From: Zoroaster sp. YZ-2022
Taxonomy: Eukaryota; Echinodermata; Asteroidea; Forcipulatida; Zoroasteridae
Length of the DNA stretch: 64,000 nt
Direction: 5' to 3'
Assembly: GCA_029582265.1 (NCBI GenBank)
Contig: CM055819.1
Span: forward strand, 32,850,967-32,914,966
The notes under the pieces are model-generated. The model had not been told where the DNA came from, made no database searches, and was given only the letters and a program-made list of their open reading frames with translations. Both the position numbers and the translations under genes were made by a program. Positions within the stretch are counted from its first letter, which is position 1, and every line of letters begins with the position of its first letter. This document shows, one piece after another, positions 47,301 to 50,439 of this stretch.

Positions 47301-47809
47301 TATACATGATGTCATTGGGATTATTGGGTCAATCCTATTGTGTCTAAGACATCCTGGGAAAGTTTGACTCTAACCCTCCTGGGTCAATGTACAGAGCTGG
47401 GGCTATTTTCACAGAGCTGCTTATTAACAGATAAAATTGCTTACCAGAAAAATTAGCTTATCAGATTTCTTTGGTTACTAGCCAATCTCACATGATTTAA
47501 TAACGCATCTTTCTAGGTCGAGCATATTAATACATAAGAATCTTGGGGACTCGTCAAGAATGGTGCTACTCTTGAAAAATGACCAATATACCGTCAAATC
47601 CGTGTAATTGCAGGTACAAGCGGAAACAGGTTTAACTAGTGCAGACAGTATCATAACACAAACGATGGTGACTGGCATGTCCCTTTAATAATAGTGCATT
47701 GGTCTTAAAGACATTGGCTGAACTGACCTGCTCAGGTAGGAAGAAAAGCTGCCAAACAGCACTCTCGCCTTCATGGACACCGATGAACTCAACGCCAGCA
47801 GCACCGTAT
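3217..47809 (-). CDS. LLGL: Lethal giant larvae (Lgl/LLGL) polarity protein gene, 20 visible coding exons, partial at the N terminus and possibly the C terminus
   Basis: Cortical scaffold of the Scribble-Dlg-Lgl module, which in animals defines the basolateral domain, antagonises aPKC-Par6 and binds myosin II and syntaxins (family knowledge). Spliced in frame, the visible exons encode about 1053 residues. Family landmarks appear in order: [123 protein letters not shown], the basic aPKC hinge, [66 protein letters not shown]. Phases 0/1/2 match at every junction and nearly all introns start GT and end [16 protein letters not shown] and the Ser hinge fit Lgl rather than tomosyn (STXBP5), and no R-SNARE tail is seen. 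The FNKTVEHGFP-type N-terminal exon is absent from the window. Vertebrates have two paralogues; this could be a single pre-duplication orthologue. Confidence 0.96.
3332..5636 (-). other. Lgl intron 19 (between E19 and E20)
   Basis: 2305-bp AT-rich intron. It starts with GTGAGAATAC (minus strand, from 5636 down) and ends ATGCAAACAG. It holds the GT microsatellite and otherwise unremarkable sequence. An alternative polyadenylation signal for a retained-intron isoform could be the minus-strand AATAAA at 5144-5149, but this is a weak guess. Confidence 0.7.
4204..4272. repeat. (TG)n microsatellite
   Basis: About 34 uninterrupted GT dinucleotides in Lgl intron 19. Likely polymorphic in length and Z-DNA-prone. 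Confidence 0.98.
5637..5810 (-). CDS. LLGL: Lgl exon E19, Ser/Thr-rich tail
   Basis: 174 nt, phase 1 to 1. It encodes [20 protein letters not shown], then [20 protein letters not shown] and [18 protein letters not shown]. The acceptor is TATGGCTTAG and the donor GTGAGAATAC. If the donor is not used, the frame runs eight more codons to TAA at 5611-5613, so a short isoform by intron retention is possible. I prefer splicing because the next exon joins in frame and is homologous to the LLGL C terminus. Confidence 0.82.
5999..6395. repeat. 63-bp minisatellite in Lgl intron 18
   Basis: Copies begin near 6001, 6050, 6113, 6176, 6239, 6302 and 6364. Each carries TAGGCACCAACGGG, CACCCAGTCGGTTTA and GACGAGCGGGGTTTACCG. 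From the second copy the period is 63 bp; the first is shortened and the last truncated. Because 63 is a multiple of three, a long open frame appears on the plus strand. It lies only about 30 bp below the E18 donor. Confidence 0.95.
6422..6696 (-). CDS. LLGL: Lgl exon E18, end of propeller and Ala/Glu/Pro-rich tail
   Basis: 275 nt, phase 2 to 1. The first residues [20 protein letters not shown] finish the FERFSLSA block of the family. About 65 low-complexity residues follow, rich in Pro, Glu and Ala ([31 protein letters not shown]). The acceptor is CTTGTGGCAG and the donor GTAAGTGT. The GC-rich Ala repeats create long false ORFs on the other strand. Confidence 0.93.
6957..7149 (-). CDS. LLGL: Lgl exon E17
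   Basis: 193 nt, phase 1 to 2. It encodes [20 protein letters not shown], then [20 protein letters not shown] and [20 protein letters not shown]. These are the last propeller blades of LLGL. The acceptor is TTCTGTTAG and the donor GTAAGTAG. Confidence 0.96.
7620..7725 (-). CDS. LLGL: Lgl exon E16
   Basis: 106 nt, phase 0 to 1. It encodes [20 protein letters not shown], then [15 protein letters not shown]. It completes EEQFK-VFHLP across the junction and matches VFTLPKVSAKTKFKLTAHEG of vertebrates. I chose the acceptor GCCACCAG because the AG 17 bases downstream would break the reading frame. The donor is GTAAGTCG. Confidence 0.93.
7976..8103. mobile_element. Foldback MITE with 41-bp inverted repeats
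   Basis: GGGAATAACAGTTTGACAC at 7976 is mirrored by GTGTCAAACTGTTATTCCC ending at 8103. The arms are about 41 bp with two mismatches (GGTCTT C/T ACTGCAGGTTAAC), with a 46-bp loop. It sits in the intron between E15 and E16. No ORF. Confidence 0.85.
8593..8756 (-). CDS. LLGL: Lgl exon E15
   Basis: 164 nt, phase 1 to 0. It encodes [20 protein letters not shown], then [20 protein letters not shown] and [14 protein letters not shown]. The family equivalent is KEIQLMHRAPVV through SEEQFK. The acceptor is TTTCTACACAG and the donor GTAGATTT. Confidence 0.95.
8866..9186. mobile_element. AACCCTCCTACA-terminus MITE, copy 1
   Basis: Starts TTAACCCTCCTACA and ends TGTATAGGAGGGTTTTAA, inverted termini around a 320-bp non-coding body. 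A diverged part of the right end (GTACTGAAGGTTGCT, CGGAATGGCCTCCATGT) recurs at 61640-61707. In the E14-E15 intron. Confidence 0.75.
9521..9637 (-). CDS. LLGL: Lgl exon E14
   Basis: 117 nt, phase 1 to 1. It encodes [20 protein letters not shown], then [18 protein letters not shown]. It is equivalent to PSLWAGTNGGTIYAF in vertebrate LLGL. The acceptor is CATCCTTAG and the donor GTCAGTAT. Confidence 0.95.
9971..10282. mobile_element. AACCCTCCTACTA-terminus MITE, copy 2
   Basis: Starts ATAACCCTCCTACTA and ends TAGTAGGAGGGTTAT, a perfect 15-bp inverted terminus around about 310 bp of AT-rich non-coding DNA. It shares termini with the 8866 element but little body, so the two may belong to subfamilies mobilised by one transposase. 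Confidence 0.8.
10366..10510 (-). CDS. LLGL: Lgl exon E13
   Basis: 145 nt, phase 0 to 1. It encodes a polar linker [20 protein letters not shown] followed by [20 protein letters not shown] and ANTFVRD. RKIEAR and VRxLYFAxTFxRD are family landmarks downstream of the aPKC hinge. The acceptor is TATACAATAG and the donor GTAAGTGA. Confidence 0.95.
10871..11084. mobile_element. TACATAACAGCAAAAGAAACG-type MITE, copy 1
   Basis: Left terminus TACATAACAGCAAAAGAAAC at 10872; right terminus TTTCTTTTGCTGTTATGTAT at 11064-11083, which lacks the inner GGGGTGACG half kept by the copy at 27259-27489. The bodies are nearly identical. A TA target duplication is likely. Confidence 0.85.
11122..11381. mobile_element. 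Tc1/mariner-type MITE (CACTCACTGGCCAAAAGTATT)
   Basis: The left end TACACTCACTGGCCAAAAGT is mirrored by ACTTATGGCCAATGAGTGTA at the right end. The body is about 260 bp without an ORF. TA-flanked termini starting CAC/CAG with an AAGTATT core are typical of Tc1/mariner derivatives. It lies 38 bp from the previous MITE. Confidence 0.85.
11382..12239 (-). other. Lgl intron sequence between E12 and E13, no feature recognised
   Basis: AT-rich DNA with homopolymer runs. Nothing with coding or repeat support was found. Confidence 0.5.
12240..12689 (-). CDS. LLGL: Lgl exon E12, propeller-2 strands and aPKC hinge
   Basis: 450 nt, phase 0 to 0, the largest exon. It encodes a [20 protein letters not shown] strand, [31 protein letters not shown] and [12 protein letters not shown]. 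The basic triple-Ser hinge follows, then a low-complexity Gly/Lys/Glu linker. The acceptor is CTGTGCAG and the donor GTAAACAT. This loop holds the regulatory phosphosites of the family. Confidence 0.96.
12336..12395 (-). other. LLGL: aPKC phosphorylation / membrane-binding basic hinge of Lgl
   Basis: The peptide [20 protein letters not shown] (about residues 573-592 of the visible protein) has three serines spaced four residues apart in an Arg/Lys-rich context. In Drosophila and vertebrate Lgl, aPKC phosphorylates three serines with this spacing, and that neutralises a polybasic plasma-membrane-binding segment. The spacing and basic context are seen here; the function is inferred from the family. 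Confidence 0.9.
13052..13204 (-). CDS. LLGL: Lgl exon E11
   Basis: 153 nt, phase 0 to 0. It encodes [20 protein letters not shown], then [20 protein letters not shown] and [11 protein letters not shown]. It corresponds to the vertebrate [15 protein letters not shown] strand. The acceptor is TCCACTGTAG and the donor GTAACGTT. Confidence 0.96.
13527..13748 (-). CDS. LLGL: Lgl exon E10
   Basis: 222 nt, phase 0 to 0. It encodes [20 protein letters not shown], then [20 protein letters not shown] and an acidic [15 protein letters not shown] loop. The [11 protein letters not shown] strand is the clearest canonical WD40 repeat in the gene. The acceptor is TTTCACTAG and the donor GTTTGTTC. Confidence 0.96.
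13924..14071 (-). CDS. LLGL: Lgl exon E9, LLGL domain
   Basis: 148 nt, phase 2 to 0. It encodes [20 protein letters not shown], then [20 protein letters not shown] and QMASNTSQR. This is the most conserved part of the LLGL (PF08366-type) domain. The acceptor is AACATTTAG and the donor GTAAGACA. Confidence 0.96.
14099..14376 (+). repeat. GTGATTTGAC...AAATCACAGGCCTG interspersed repeat, copy 1
   Basis: About 275 bp. Starts ACAGGGGTGTGATTTGACAG and ends AAAAATCACAGGCCTGT, a weak inverted terminus. Internal landmarks are GGTCTCCCTTTGGTCTAG and CCTCCTGGATGTTTAATTTT. Copies with the same text are at 17018-17302, 27631-27841 and 50157-50423. Class undetermined (MITE or SINE). Confidence 0.85.
14494..14566 (-). 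CDS. LLGL: Lgl exon E8
   Basis: 73 nt, phase 1 to 2. It encodes [20 protein letters not shown] plus LETEG, matching the vertebrate segment PYAVVVLLEEELVVIDLQTPG. The acceptor is TTGATATACAG and the donor GTAAGTCA. Confidence 0.94.
15733..15887 (-). CDS. LLGL: Lgl exon E7, LLGL domain start
   Basis: 155 nt, phase 2 to 1. It encodes [20 protein letters not shown], then [20 protein letters not shown] and [25 protein letters not shown] is diagnostic for Lgl rather than tomosyn. The acceptor is TTTTTTTGTAG and the donor GTAAGCGA. Confidence 0.96.
15930..16122. mobile_element. Long-hairpin MITE (ATAGACCTTATGCA), copy 1
   Basis: 193 bp that folds almost entirely on itself: ATAGACCTTATGCATATG and its mirror CATATGCATAAGGTCTAT, then GAGGCTAGAGAAGGTCACTC and GAGTGACCTTCTCTAGCCTC. 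It lies 42 bp upstream (minus sense) of E7. A relative is nested at 59797-59952. Confidence 0.92.
16345..16548. mobile_element. AAAGGGACAAT...CACGATCAACAGGGCATGGAAT MITE, copy 1
   Basis: About 204 bp. Left text ATCGTCACGATCAACAGGGC, right text GATTCCATGCCCTGATCATG and CTTGTCCCTTTAA. The inverted termini read about AAAGGGACAA...GGGCATGGAATC. Copies are at 28499-28704, 58015-58211 and (interrupted) 59773-60142. Confidence 0.85.
16748..16775. repeat. Perfect 28-bp palindrome
   Basis: CTTTGAACACTATC followed immediately by its exact reverse complement GATAGTGTTCAAAG, with no loop. It lies in the intron between E6 and E7. Possible cruciform or dimeric protein-binding site; function unknown. Confidence 0.9.
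17018..17302 (+). repeat. GTGATTTGAC...AATCACAGGCCTG repeat, copy 2
   Basis: Same order of landmarks as at 14099-14376 (GGGTAGCAGGCCTGGGTCTC, CCTGGATGTTTAATTTTGG, ATCCTGAAGAATCACAGGCC). It lies 63 bp downstream (minus sense) of E6. Confidence 0.85.
17365..17416 (-). CDS. LLGL: Lgl exon E6 (52-nt micro-exon)
   Basis: 52 nt, phase 1 to 2. With E5 it makes [20 protein letters not shown], an invariant LLGL stretch (PFPCKAI). The acceptor is GTATCTACAG and the donor GTAAGTAAC. It is short and easy for gene predictors to miss. Confidence 0.93.
17661..17712. repeat. (GGGTA)n G-rich microsatellite
   Basis: Runs of GGGTA and GGGTG pentamers on the plus strand; G-quadruplex-capable. Located in the E5-E6 intron. 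Confidence 0.9.
18663..19106. mobile_element. Foldback element (TATGACATAAAACACAATAAA), copy 1
   Basis: About 444 bp, nearly fully self-complementary. Starts TATGACATAAAACACAATAA with AGGGGGCCACTTT and ends AAAGTGGCCCCCT with TTATTGTGTTTTATGTCATA. The centre is TTCCATAAAAATTGGACGGA against TCCGTCCATTTGTTGATGGA. TA at both ends suggests a TA target. No ORF. A second copy in opposite orientation is at 24682-25132. Confidence 0.92.
19584..19637. repeat. 12-bp minisatellite (GGTGCCAGTATG)
   Basis: About four and a half head-to-tail copies of GGTGCCAGTATG. It generates a [12 protein letters not shown] false peptide on the minus strand. Confidence 0.95.
19640..21850 (-). other. Lgl intron (between E5 and E6), no gene recognised
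   Basis: About 2.2 kb of AT-rich DNA. A 17-base G run sits at about 21728-21742. A block GGGAGTGCACTC near 20629 recurs near 24151 with shared flank (TCTTCAGGTGCAA), indicating another dispersed repeat. No supported exon. Confidence 0.5.
21853..22211. mobile_element. TTAACCCTAA-family MITE, copy 2
   Basis: Starts ATTAACCCCAACTCCC and ends CTAGGGTTAATG. The body contains CATGTACATGGCCAGGGACC and GGAGCAATAAACAGTGTCCA, shared with the copy at 42279-42640. Lies in the E5-E6... E4-side flank only about 360 bp below E5's low end. Confidence 0.85.
22575..22785 (-). CDS. LLGL: Lgl exon E5
   Basis: 211 nt, phase 0 to 1. It encodes [18 protein letters not shown], then [14 protein letters not shown] and [12 protein letters not shown], ending PIIPYG. 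Two WD40-like strands (GLIVVW, GSYCVW) match LLGL blade positions. The acceptor is ACTTTGGCAG and the donor GTAGGTTT. Confidence 0.96.
22865..23040. repeat. Degenerate AATCAATC / TCCATCCAT repeat
   Basis: Short imperfect repeats of AATCAATC and CAATCCATCCATA. No longer structure. Confidence 0.7.
23762..23834 (-). CDS. LLGL: Lgl exon E4
   Basis: 73 nt, phase 2 to 0. It encodes [20 protein letters not shown] plus DDEK, the counterpart of the LLGL VPDDYRCGKALGPVESLQGH segment. The acceptor has an excellent pyrimidine tract (TCCTCCTCCTCCTTCAG) and the donor is GTGAGAGG. It joins to E5 to give [12 protein letters not shown]. Confidence 0.93.
24470..24680. repeat. ACCTTCCCTTTAA-terminus repeat, fragment 1
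   Basis: GGTAATTACCAATG, TACCTTCCCTTTAA and AAATTAACAAATTATTA are shared, in various orientation, with 31950-32272 and 46690-47033. This indicates a dispersed inverted-terminus family. Boundaries are uncertain. Confidence 0.6.
24682..25132. mobile_element. Foldback element (TATGACATAAAAC), copy 2
   Basis: 451 bp, the same family as 18663-19106 but in the opposite orientation (the CCTACCGTCATGTTAGCAG end is here at the left). Long complementary arms and central TGGACGGAAAAGT / ACTTTTTCCGTCCA. Located in the 21-kb intron just 848 bp upstream of E4. Confidence 0.92.
25728..25805 (-). mobile_element. LINE 3'-end fragment with (TAA)n tail
   Basis: The reverse complement of the last about 55 bp of the LINE at 53041-53395 (AGCGCGCACATATCCACCCT, GCTGGGCGCTC), preceded by nine ATA/TAA units. 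A 5'-truncated insertion on the minus strand. Confidence 0.85.
26166..26341. repeat. 78-bp tandem duplication
   Basis: ACTGGCTAGACACCCTGCTC, AATGCAACAACATCCAT and TCCAA(G/A)TGTGAAG occur twice, 78 bp apart. A third partial copy (GAGTGCAACAAGATCCATCA) follows. Confidence 0.9.
27259..27489. mobile_element. TACATAACAGCAAAAGAAACG-type MITE, copy 2
   Basis: 231 bp with complete inverted termini: TACATAACAGCAAAAGAAAC with GTCACCCCTAAA, and TTTAGGGGTGAC with GTTTCTTTTGCTGTTATGTA. It is the intact form of the element at 10871-11084. Confidence 0.92.
27631..27841 (+). repeat. GTGATTTGAC...AAATCACAGG repeat, copy 3
   Basis: A shorter copy (about 210 bp) of the family at 14099-14376, with the same GGTCTCCCTT and CCTGGATGTTTAATTTTGGA blocks. 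Confidence 0.82.
28499..28704. mobile_element. CACGATCAACAGGGCATGGAAT MITE, copy 2
   Basis: Left GTCACGATCAACAGGGCACG, right GATTCCATGCCCGGATCGTA and CCCCTTTAA. Diverged from the 16345 copy. Confidence 0.8.
29037..29233. mobile_element. GGGGCCAATTTCACAGAGCTGCT MITE, copy 1 (intact)
   Basis: 197 bp. Left end GGGGCCAATTTCACAGAGCT, right end AGCTCTATGAAATTGACCCC, inverted. The body has TTACCAGCCAAACTTTCA and CGGCTGGTAGTGTTTTATAT. Other copies: 47399-47490, 52835-53030, 55153-55283, 55285-55658, 62382-62530. Confidence 0.88.
29240..31945 (-). other. Lgl 21-kb intron segment, no gene recognised
   Basis: 2.7 kb of AT-rich sequence with homopolymers (a 15-base C run near 29778). No splice-bounded coding segment or structured repeat could be supported. 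Confidence 0.5.
31950..32272. repeat. ACCTTCCCTTTAA-terminus repeat, copy 2
   Basis: Starts TTTAAAGGGAAGGTATGTGT and ends GGGTTGAAATGAACTATATT plus ACCAATG. Matches parts of 24470-24680 (AACGTTAGCAC) and 46690-47033 (GGGTTGAAAT). It abuts the MITE at 32273. Confidence 0.65.
32273..32383. mobile_element. TTAACCCTAA-family MITE, short copy
   Basis: 110 bp. TTTTAACCCTAACCTTCCC at the left and GGATTTAGGGTTAATTC at the right, with AAATCCTC and GTGAAGGATTTTTGAAGG subterminal blocks. Confidence 0.78.
33068..33336. mobile_element. GTTTTAACCAGTTC-terminus MITE
   Basis: 269 bp, GC-richer than its surroundings. GTTTTAACCAGTTC at the left, GAACTGGTTAAAAAC at the right. It lies 110 bp from the next insertion. 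Confidence 0.75.
33507..33643 (-). repeat. DIRS left inverted terminal repeat (3' end)
   Basis: Near-perfect reverse complement of 39143-39280 (TTACCTGGAGGGCCATCTAC, GCATATTTCCCTAATATAGC, ATGCCGCAGG region). The outer 35 bp differ between the two ends, as expected for DIRS. Confidence 0.93.
33715..33778 (-). repeat. DIRS internal complementary region (ICR)
   Basis: The first half GCCCACACTTCTGTGGGGG is the exact complement of the left extremity (CCCCCACAGAAGTGTGGGC at 33469-33487). The second half GTCTACATCACTTTACCTGG matches the complement of the right extremity (39262-39296). The two halves touch. In DIRS1 this region bridges the two ends to form the circular intermediate. Confidence 0.88.
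33815..34364 (-). pseudogene. DIRS tyrosine recombinase remnant
   Basis: Three overlapping frames read [31 protein letters not shown] and [18 protein letters not shown]. The Arg-containing [10 protein letters not shown] block resembles the YR box around the first catalytic Arg (SARRxxELHALS in DIRS), and GFLTKK resembles the GFLPKV strand. Frame changes between blocks indicate inactivation. The catalytic Tyr could not be identified. Confidence 0.6.
34610..35170 (-). pseudogene. DIRS RNase H remnant
   Basis: 187-codon open frame containing [20 protein letters not shown], then [20 protein letters not shown] and [19 protein letters not shown]. This is the DIRS-type RNase H C-terminal block (VDLFA...N, W.GYAFPP, LVAP.WP..FFP). 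It is open but lacks a clear N-terminal catalytic half. Confidence 0.82.
35308..35877 (-). pseudogene. DIRS reverse transcriptase N-terminal remnant
   Basis: 190-codon frame. [20 protein letters not shown] is the conserved fingers motif of DIRS/Ngaro RTs (FLVPKK...WRPVINL). The expected palm motif (Y-x-D-D) is missing and the frame ends 140 bp before the RNase H frame, so the RT core was probably deleted. Confidence 0.78.
36654..38830 (-). repeat. Three tandem about 720-750-bp units inside the DIRS element
   Basis: Units start near 36654, 37403 and 38124 (GACTGAGTCGCCCAGCC type). Each contains GGGTGATAAGCAGACATGGC, TCGGACCCGGTGGACGGC, AGCACCGGTCGCTGGACCGA and CTTGTAGGTCACCCTGGCAG (C/G variant). 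Between units 1/2 and 2/3 lies an (ATT)n tail; the second is preceded by GTGCGCTATATAAATCCACA, the 3' tail of the SINE family. Unit 1 also has a poly-T/A-rich stretch at 37208-37290. Confidence 0.85.
38715..38954 (-). pseudogene. DIRS gag-like 5' reading frame remnant
   Basis: 79-codon frame starting with ATG in an A-rich context (AATAAAGAATGGCTAAACG), about 190 bp inside the right terminus, where a DIRS first ORF should begin. It encodes [20 protein letters not shown] and a Pro/Ser-rich stretch, then stops. There is no conserved gag domain that I recognise. Confidence 0.5.
39143..39280 (-). repeat. DIRS right inverted terminal repeat (5' end)
   Basis: Reverse complement of 33507-33643. Contains GAGGATTAACATGGCGTGAT, AGAGGGCGCTATTGTGTGTG and ATGCATCGGTAGATGGCCCT. 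Confidence 0.93.
39570..41015 (-). other. Lgl 21-kb intron segment, no feature recognised
   Basis: 1.4 kb of AT-rich DNA without supported coding or repeat structure. Confidence 0.5.
41074..41207. repeat. Cluster of TGTGGGGAC motifs in both orientations
   Basis: TTGTGGGGAC occurs near 41076, 41110 and 41128, and its complement GTCCCCACA near 41146 and 41188. A C run (41028-41042) and a CA repeat (41043-41062) precede it. The inverted arrangement could be a small foldback element. Confidence 0.65.
42279..42640. mobile_element. TTAACCCTAA-family MITE, copy 3
   Basis: About 360 bp. Starts TTAACCCTAACTCCCTAGGC and ends GATTAGGGTTAAT. It is the better preserved sister of 21853-22211, with GCATGCATGCATGCATGGAG expanded. 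Confidence 0.88.
42660..44808 (-). other. Lgl 21-kb intron segment next to E3, no gene recognised
   Basis: 2.1 kb. A GC-richer patch at 42900-43100 yields a 66-codon frame, but it has no acceptor and donor pair and no recognisable similarity. Confidence 0.5.
44809..44952 (-). CDS. LLGL: Lgl exon E3
   Basis: 144 nt, phase 2 to 2. It encodes [20 protein letters not shown], then [10 protein letters not shown] and a tail ending [12 protein letters not shown]. The LGTEGG turn is a family signature in propeller 1. The acceptor is CATCCTACAG and the donor GTAAGTAG. It is followed by a 20,974-bp intron. Confidence 0.95.
45630..45739 (-). CDS. LLGL: Lgl exon E2
   Basis: 110 nt, phase 0 to 2. It encodes [20 protein letters not shown], then [16 protein letters not shown], corresponding to the RLLSLLDDSSLHLWE blade of vertebrate LLGL. 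The acceptor is TTTCCATAG and the donor GTATGAG. WD40-type strand ending in LHLWE. Confidence 0.94.
45826..45920. repeat. 21-bp tandem repeat (TTTTGAATAGGAAATCTTGCA)
   Basis: About four and a half copies, with the period 21 bp, located 87 bp upstream of E2 in the E1-E2 intron. Confidence 0.93.
46690..47033. repeat. ACCTTCCCTTTAA-terminus repeat, copy 3
   Basis: TTGGTAATTACCAGTTTTAT, AAATTAACAAATTATTACAA, GGGTTGAAATAAAC and terminal GGTACCTTCCCTTTAA. Related text further left (TTTTTAGCAGCAATTTCTGG near 46431) recurs near 56105, so the full element may be longer. Confidence 0.65.
47399..47490. mobile_element. GGGGCCAATTTCACAGAGCTGCT MITE, truncated copy
   Basis: TTTTCACAGAGCTGCTTATT, ATAAAATTGCTTACCAGAAA and TTTCTTTGGTTACTAGCCAA. 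Only the left half is present. Confidence 0.75.
47728..47809 (-). CDS. LLGL: Lgl exon E1 (first visible coding exon)
   Basis: 82 nt: one base completing a codon, then 27 codons. It encodes [20 protein letters not shown] followed by LFFLPEQ, matching the start of the first propeller after the IGTRSGAVK-type strand in LLGL proteins. The acceptor reads TTGACACAG and the donor GTCAGTTC. It is not the true first exon, because about 60 residues of the family N terminus must precede it. Confidence 0.93.
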
Positions 47810-49412
47810 CTGTGTCAAACTTTGATTAAGGAATACACTTTGCAAAATATTCACACGAGGAAGGAAAAGTGAATGGGTACAAGTATATTGTACATATAAA
47901 AATTAAAAAATAATACGATTTCTATTCATTCATTATCAGCAATTTTAACCATCCCTCATTTTTTTTAAAATTACTATATATTCTGAAAATGTGTATGATT
48001 TTGAACTTACAATGGAATTATGCTCATTAGGCACACAGGTTTTCAGTCAAAATTATATTTCATACAATCCATTCAATCCAGTAAATGTAGGCAGGTGATG
48101 CACAAATAACTTCAAGAAAAATCATTAAACCGAGTCAACACCTGCAGAATCAATACTTGAAGTGGGGGGGGGGGGGGACTGATTATTTTTGTATTCAGGA
48201 TTACGAAGATGTCACGAGAATAATATTTTCACACTGTAATAATGCCACCCAATGGTCGCACTCCCAAGGCCATATTGTAGTTACTTTAAAGTATGGTACA
48301 AAACCAATCCCAAATGTATATTCTCATGTATATAGACACAAGCCTCGTTCTGATTCTCATTTACTTGTGCACAAGAAAGCCAACATGGCTACCGTTGGTT
48401 GAAGGTCATTTTCATTGGGGATTTTACACAGAACCAATTTACATTTGGGTGACCATGCTGACATTTTCATCGCTGAAGATTACAACGTGTCTGAACTTGC
48501 TTCTGTAATTTTCCCCGCGACTCGGAAAGATCATGACGATGAAAACAATTAAATATCCTGCAGCATTTTCAATTATGTAAACGTACGCCAGAGAAAGGTT
48601 TTATTGCTGTTAAATCAGATAGCTCCCACCAATAAAGGGAAACAAGACGACTATTCATCCAAGAAAGCAACGATGCAAAGGTTAAAGCACTCTGTTATAC
48701 AATTATTATTATTTTTTTTATAATTCATTTTTGTTAAATGTTTGTTTTGTTAATTGACCGTGGTTAATCCCTATGACTGACACTGCAAGCACAAATTTTA
48801 ATTGGCTACATGTACCTGCGACTCCAGTGAAAACATGTTGGTTATTCATTAAACCATGATGAAAAGCCAGAGGGAATGTGATGTCAAATTTCAATCAGAC
48901 TCGGTGAGTAATAAAACTTCATTACCAAGTCTAATCTGAAAGTATGCTTCGTACACAATCAATTTGCCCGAGTGCAGCATGAGTTCAGAGTATGGAACAC
49001 AAGACATGGACAATCAGAAATATCATCCATGCAATATAAAAATTCTAAAATTATCTCAACTGTTCTTTGTACTCTCAATAATTATTTTTACTTACACATT
49101 GACTGTAACTGGAATGATCTTGATAAAACTGCTCGACTTATTTAAAATAGGAAGAGATCGTGCCAGCCATTATCAAAAAGGTGCTTAAAGATGTATCACC
49201 ATTTTTTCCCCTTGTTTTATTTATGGTCTTTTTTTAACTGTTTTCATCCAAGCTTTGAAGTGAATTTCATGAAATAGTTGTTGGAAACTCAGTTTAATGT
49301 CAGTAAAAAAAAGTGCTCGAATTAATTTATGAGGGAATCCAAACTAAATAGTTTGGAACATGTGATGAAACAGCATTTCTGGCAATTGGCTGTAAAACCA
49401 GGGTGATCCATG

Positions 49413-49690
49413 TTTAACCCTAATCGCCCCATATCCAGCAAAATCCTCCAAGGGGCATTTTTTTTGGGGAAAATTCAGCACTATTGGAATCTGGTACTTT
49501 CACTTCTTCACATGGGACAAAATTACTATCTGGCAAGAAGTACAGGCCATACAGTGTAAGTGCTGAATATGAAAGACCAACGGAAAATGCATGGTGCATT
49601 TTGAAGATAAGGGCATGTTTCTAAAAGTGCACTGATGGATTTTGGAGAATTCAGGAAGGTTCCTAGCCAGAATACTTAGGGGGTATTAAC
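49413..49690 (+). mobile_element. TTAACCCTAA-family MITE, copy 4 (direct)
   Basis: TTTAACCCTAATCGCCCCAT to CTTAGGGGGTATTAA. The same subfamily as 2563-2829 (GTACTTTCACTTCTTCACAT; GGAAAATGCATGGTGCATTT). Confidence 0.88.
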
Positions 49691-49716
49691 GTGAACATTT
49701 CAGTGCTAAAAGCAGC

Positions 49717-49975
49717 TTAACCCTAACTCCCTAGGTATTCTGGCTAGGAACCTTCCTGAATCCTCCAAAAACCATGCACTTTTGGAAACATGCCTTTATC
49801 TTCAAAATGCACCATGCATTTTTGTTGATCTTTCATATTCAGCACTTATGGCCTGTACTTCTTGCCAGGTAGTAATTTTGTCCCATTTGAATAGGTGAAA
49901 GTACCAGTTTCCAACATTGCCGATTTTTTTCACAAAAAGTGTCCCTTGGAGGATTTTGGGTGGTTAGGGTTAATG
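49717..49975 (-). mobile_element. TTAACCCTAA-family MITE, copy 5 (inverted)
   Basis: TTAACCCTAACTCCCTAGGT to TGGTTAGGGTTAA. It is the reverse complement of copy 4, only 26 bp away, so the two copies make a roughly 560-bp inverted pair. Confidence 0.88.
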
Positions 49976-50156
49976 CCCTTTTAGATGTGAACCATCCAGG
50001 TCACATTTAACGCCTTTTATAGCTGGGCCAAAGATGAAATAGATTATAAGCCTTAAATGATTATTTTATTTCAAAGTATGTTTACTGATAGATGTTCTTC
50101 CCATATTCAACATGTTACATTCAAGACTGATGACTACTTCGACACCTTTTCAGAGA

Positions 50157-50423
50157 TGTCATTTGACCAAAGTAAAAAATCCTGAAAAATGGGTAGCGAG
50201 CCTGGGTCTCCCTTTGGTCTAGAGGACAAAGCCCCCTGAACCTCCTGGATGTTTAATTTTAGAGGATTCACAGATTCTCCTCATCCCAAGAAACAAGAGG
50301 TTTGGACACAATACAGGGTTTCTTTCTTTGTTGGCTACTTCTCTTCTTTCAACTTTTGAGGCAAAGGGACACTTGTAAAAAAAAATCCTGAAAGCAGGAA
50401 AAATCCTGAGAATCACAGGCCTG
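50157..50423 (+). repeat. GTGATTTGAC...AATCACAGGCCTG repeat, copy 4
   Basis: Same landmarks as at 14099 (GGGTAGCGAGCCTGGGTCTC, CCTCCTGGATGTTTAATTTT, GAATCACAGGCCTG). Confidence 0.85.
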
Positions 50424-50439
50424 CATTGTATACTATTAG

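Noticed and set aside
3217..47809. Tomosyn (STXBP5) as the gene identity
   Set aside because: The [13 protein letters not shown] block and the Ser triad in the basic hinge are Lgl features, and no C-terminal R-SNARE motif is seen.
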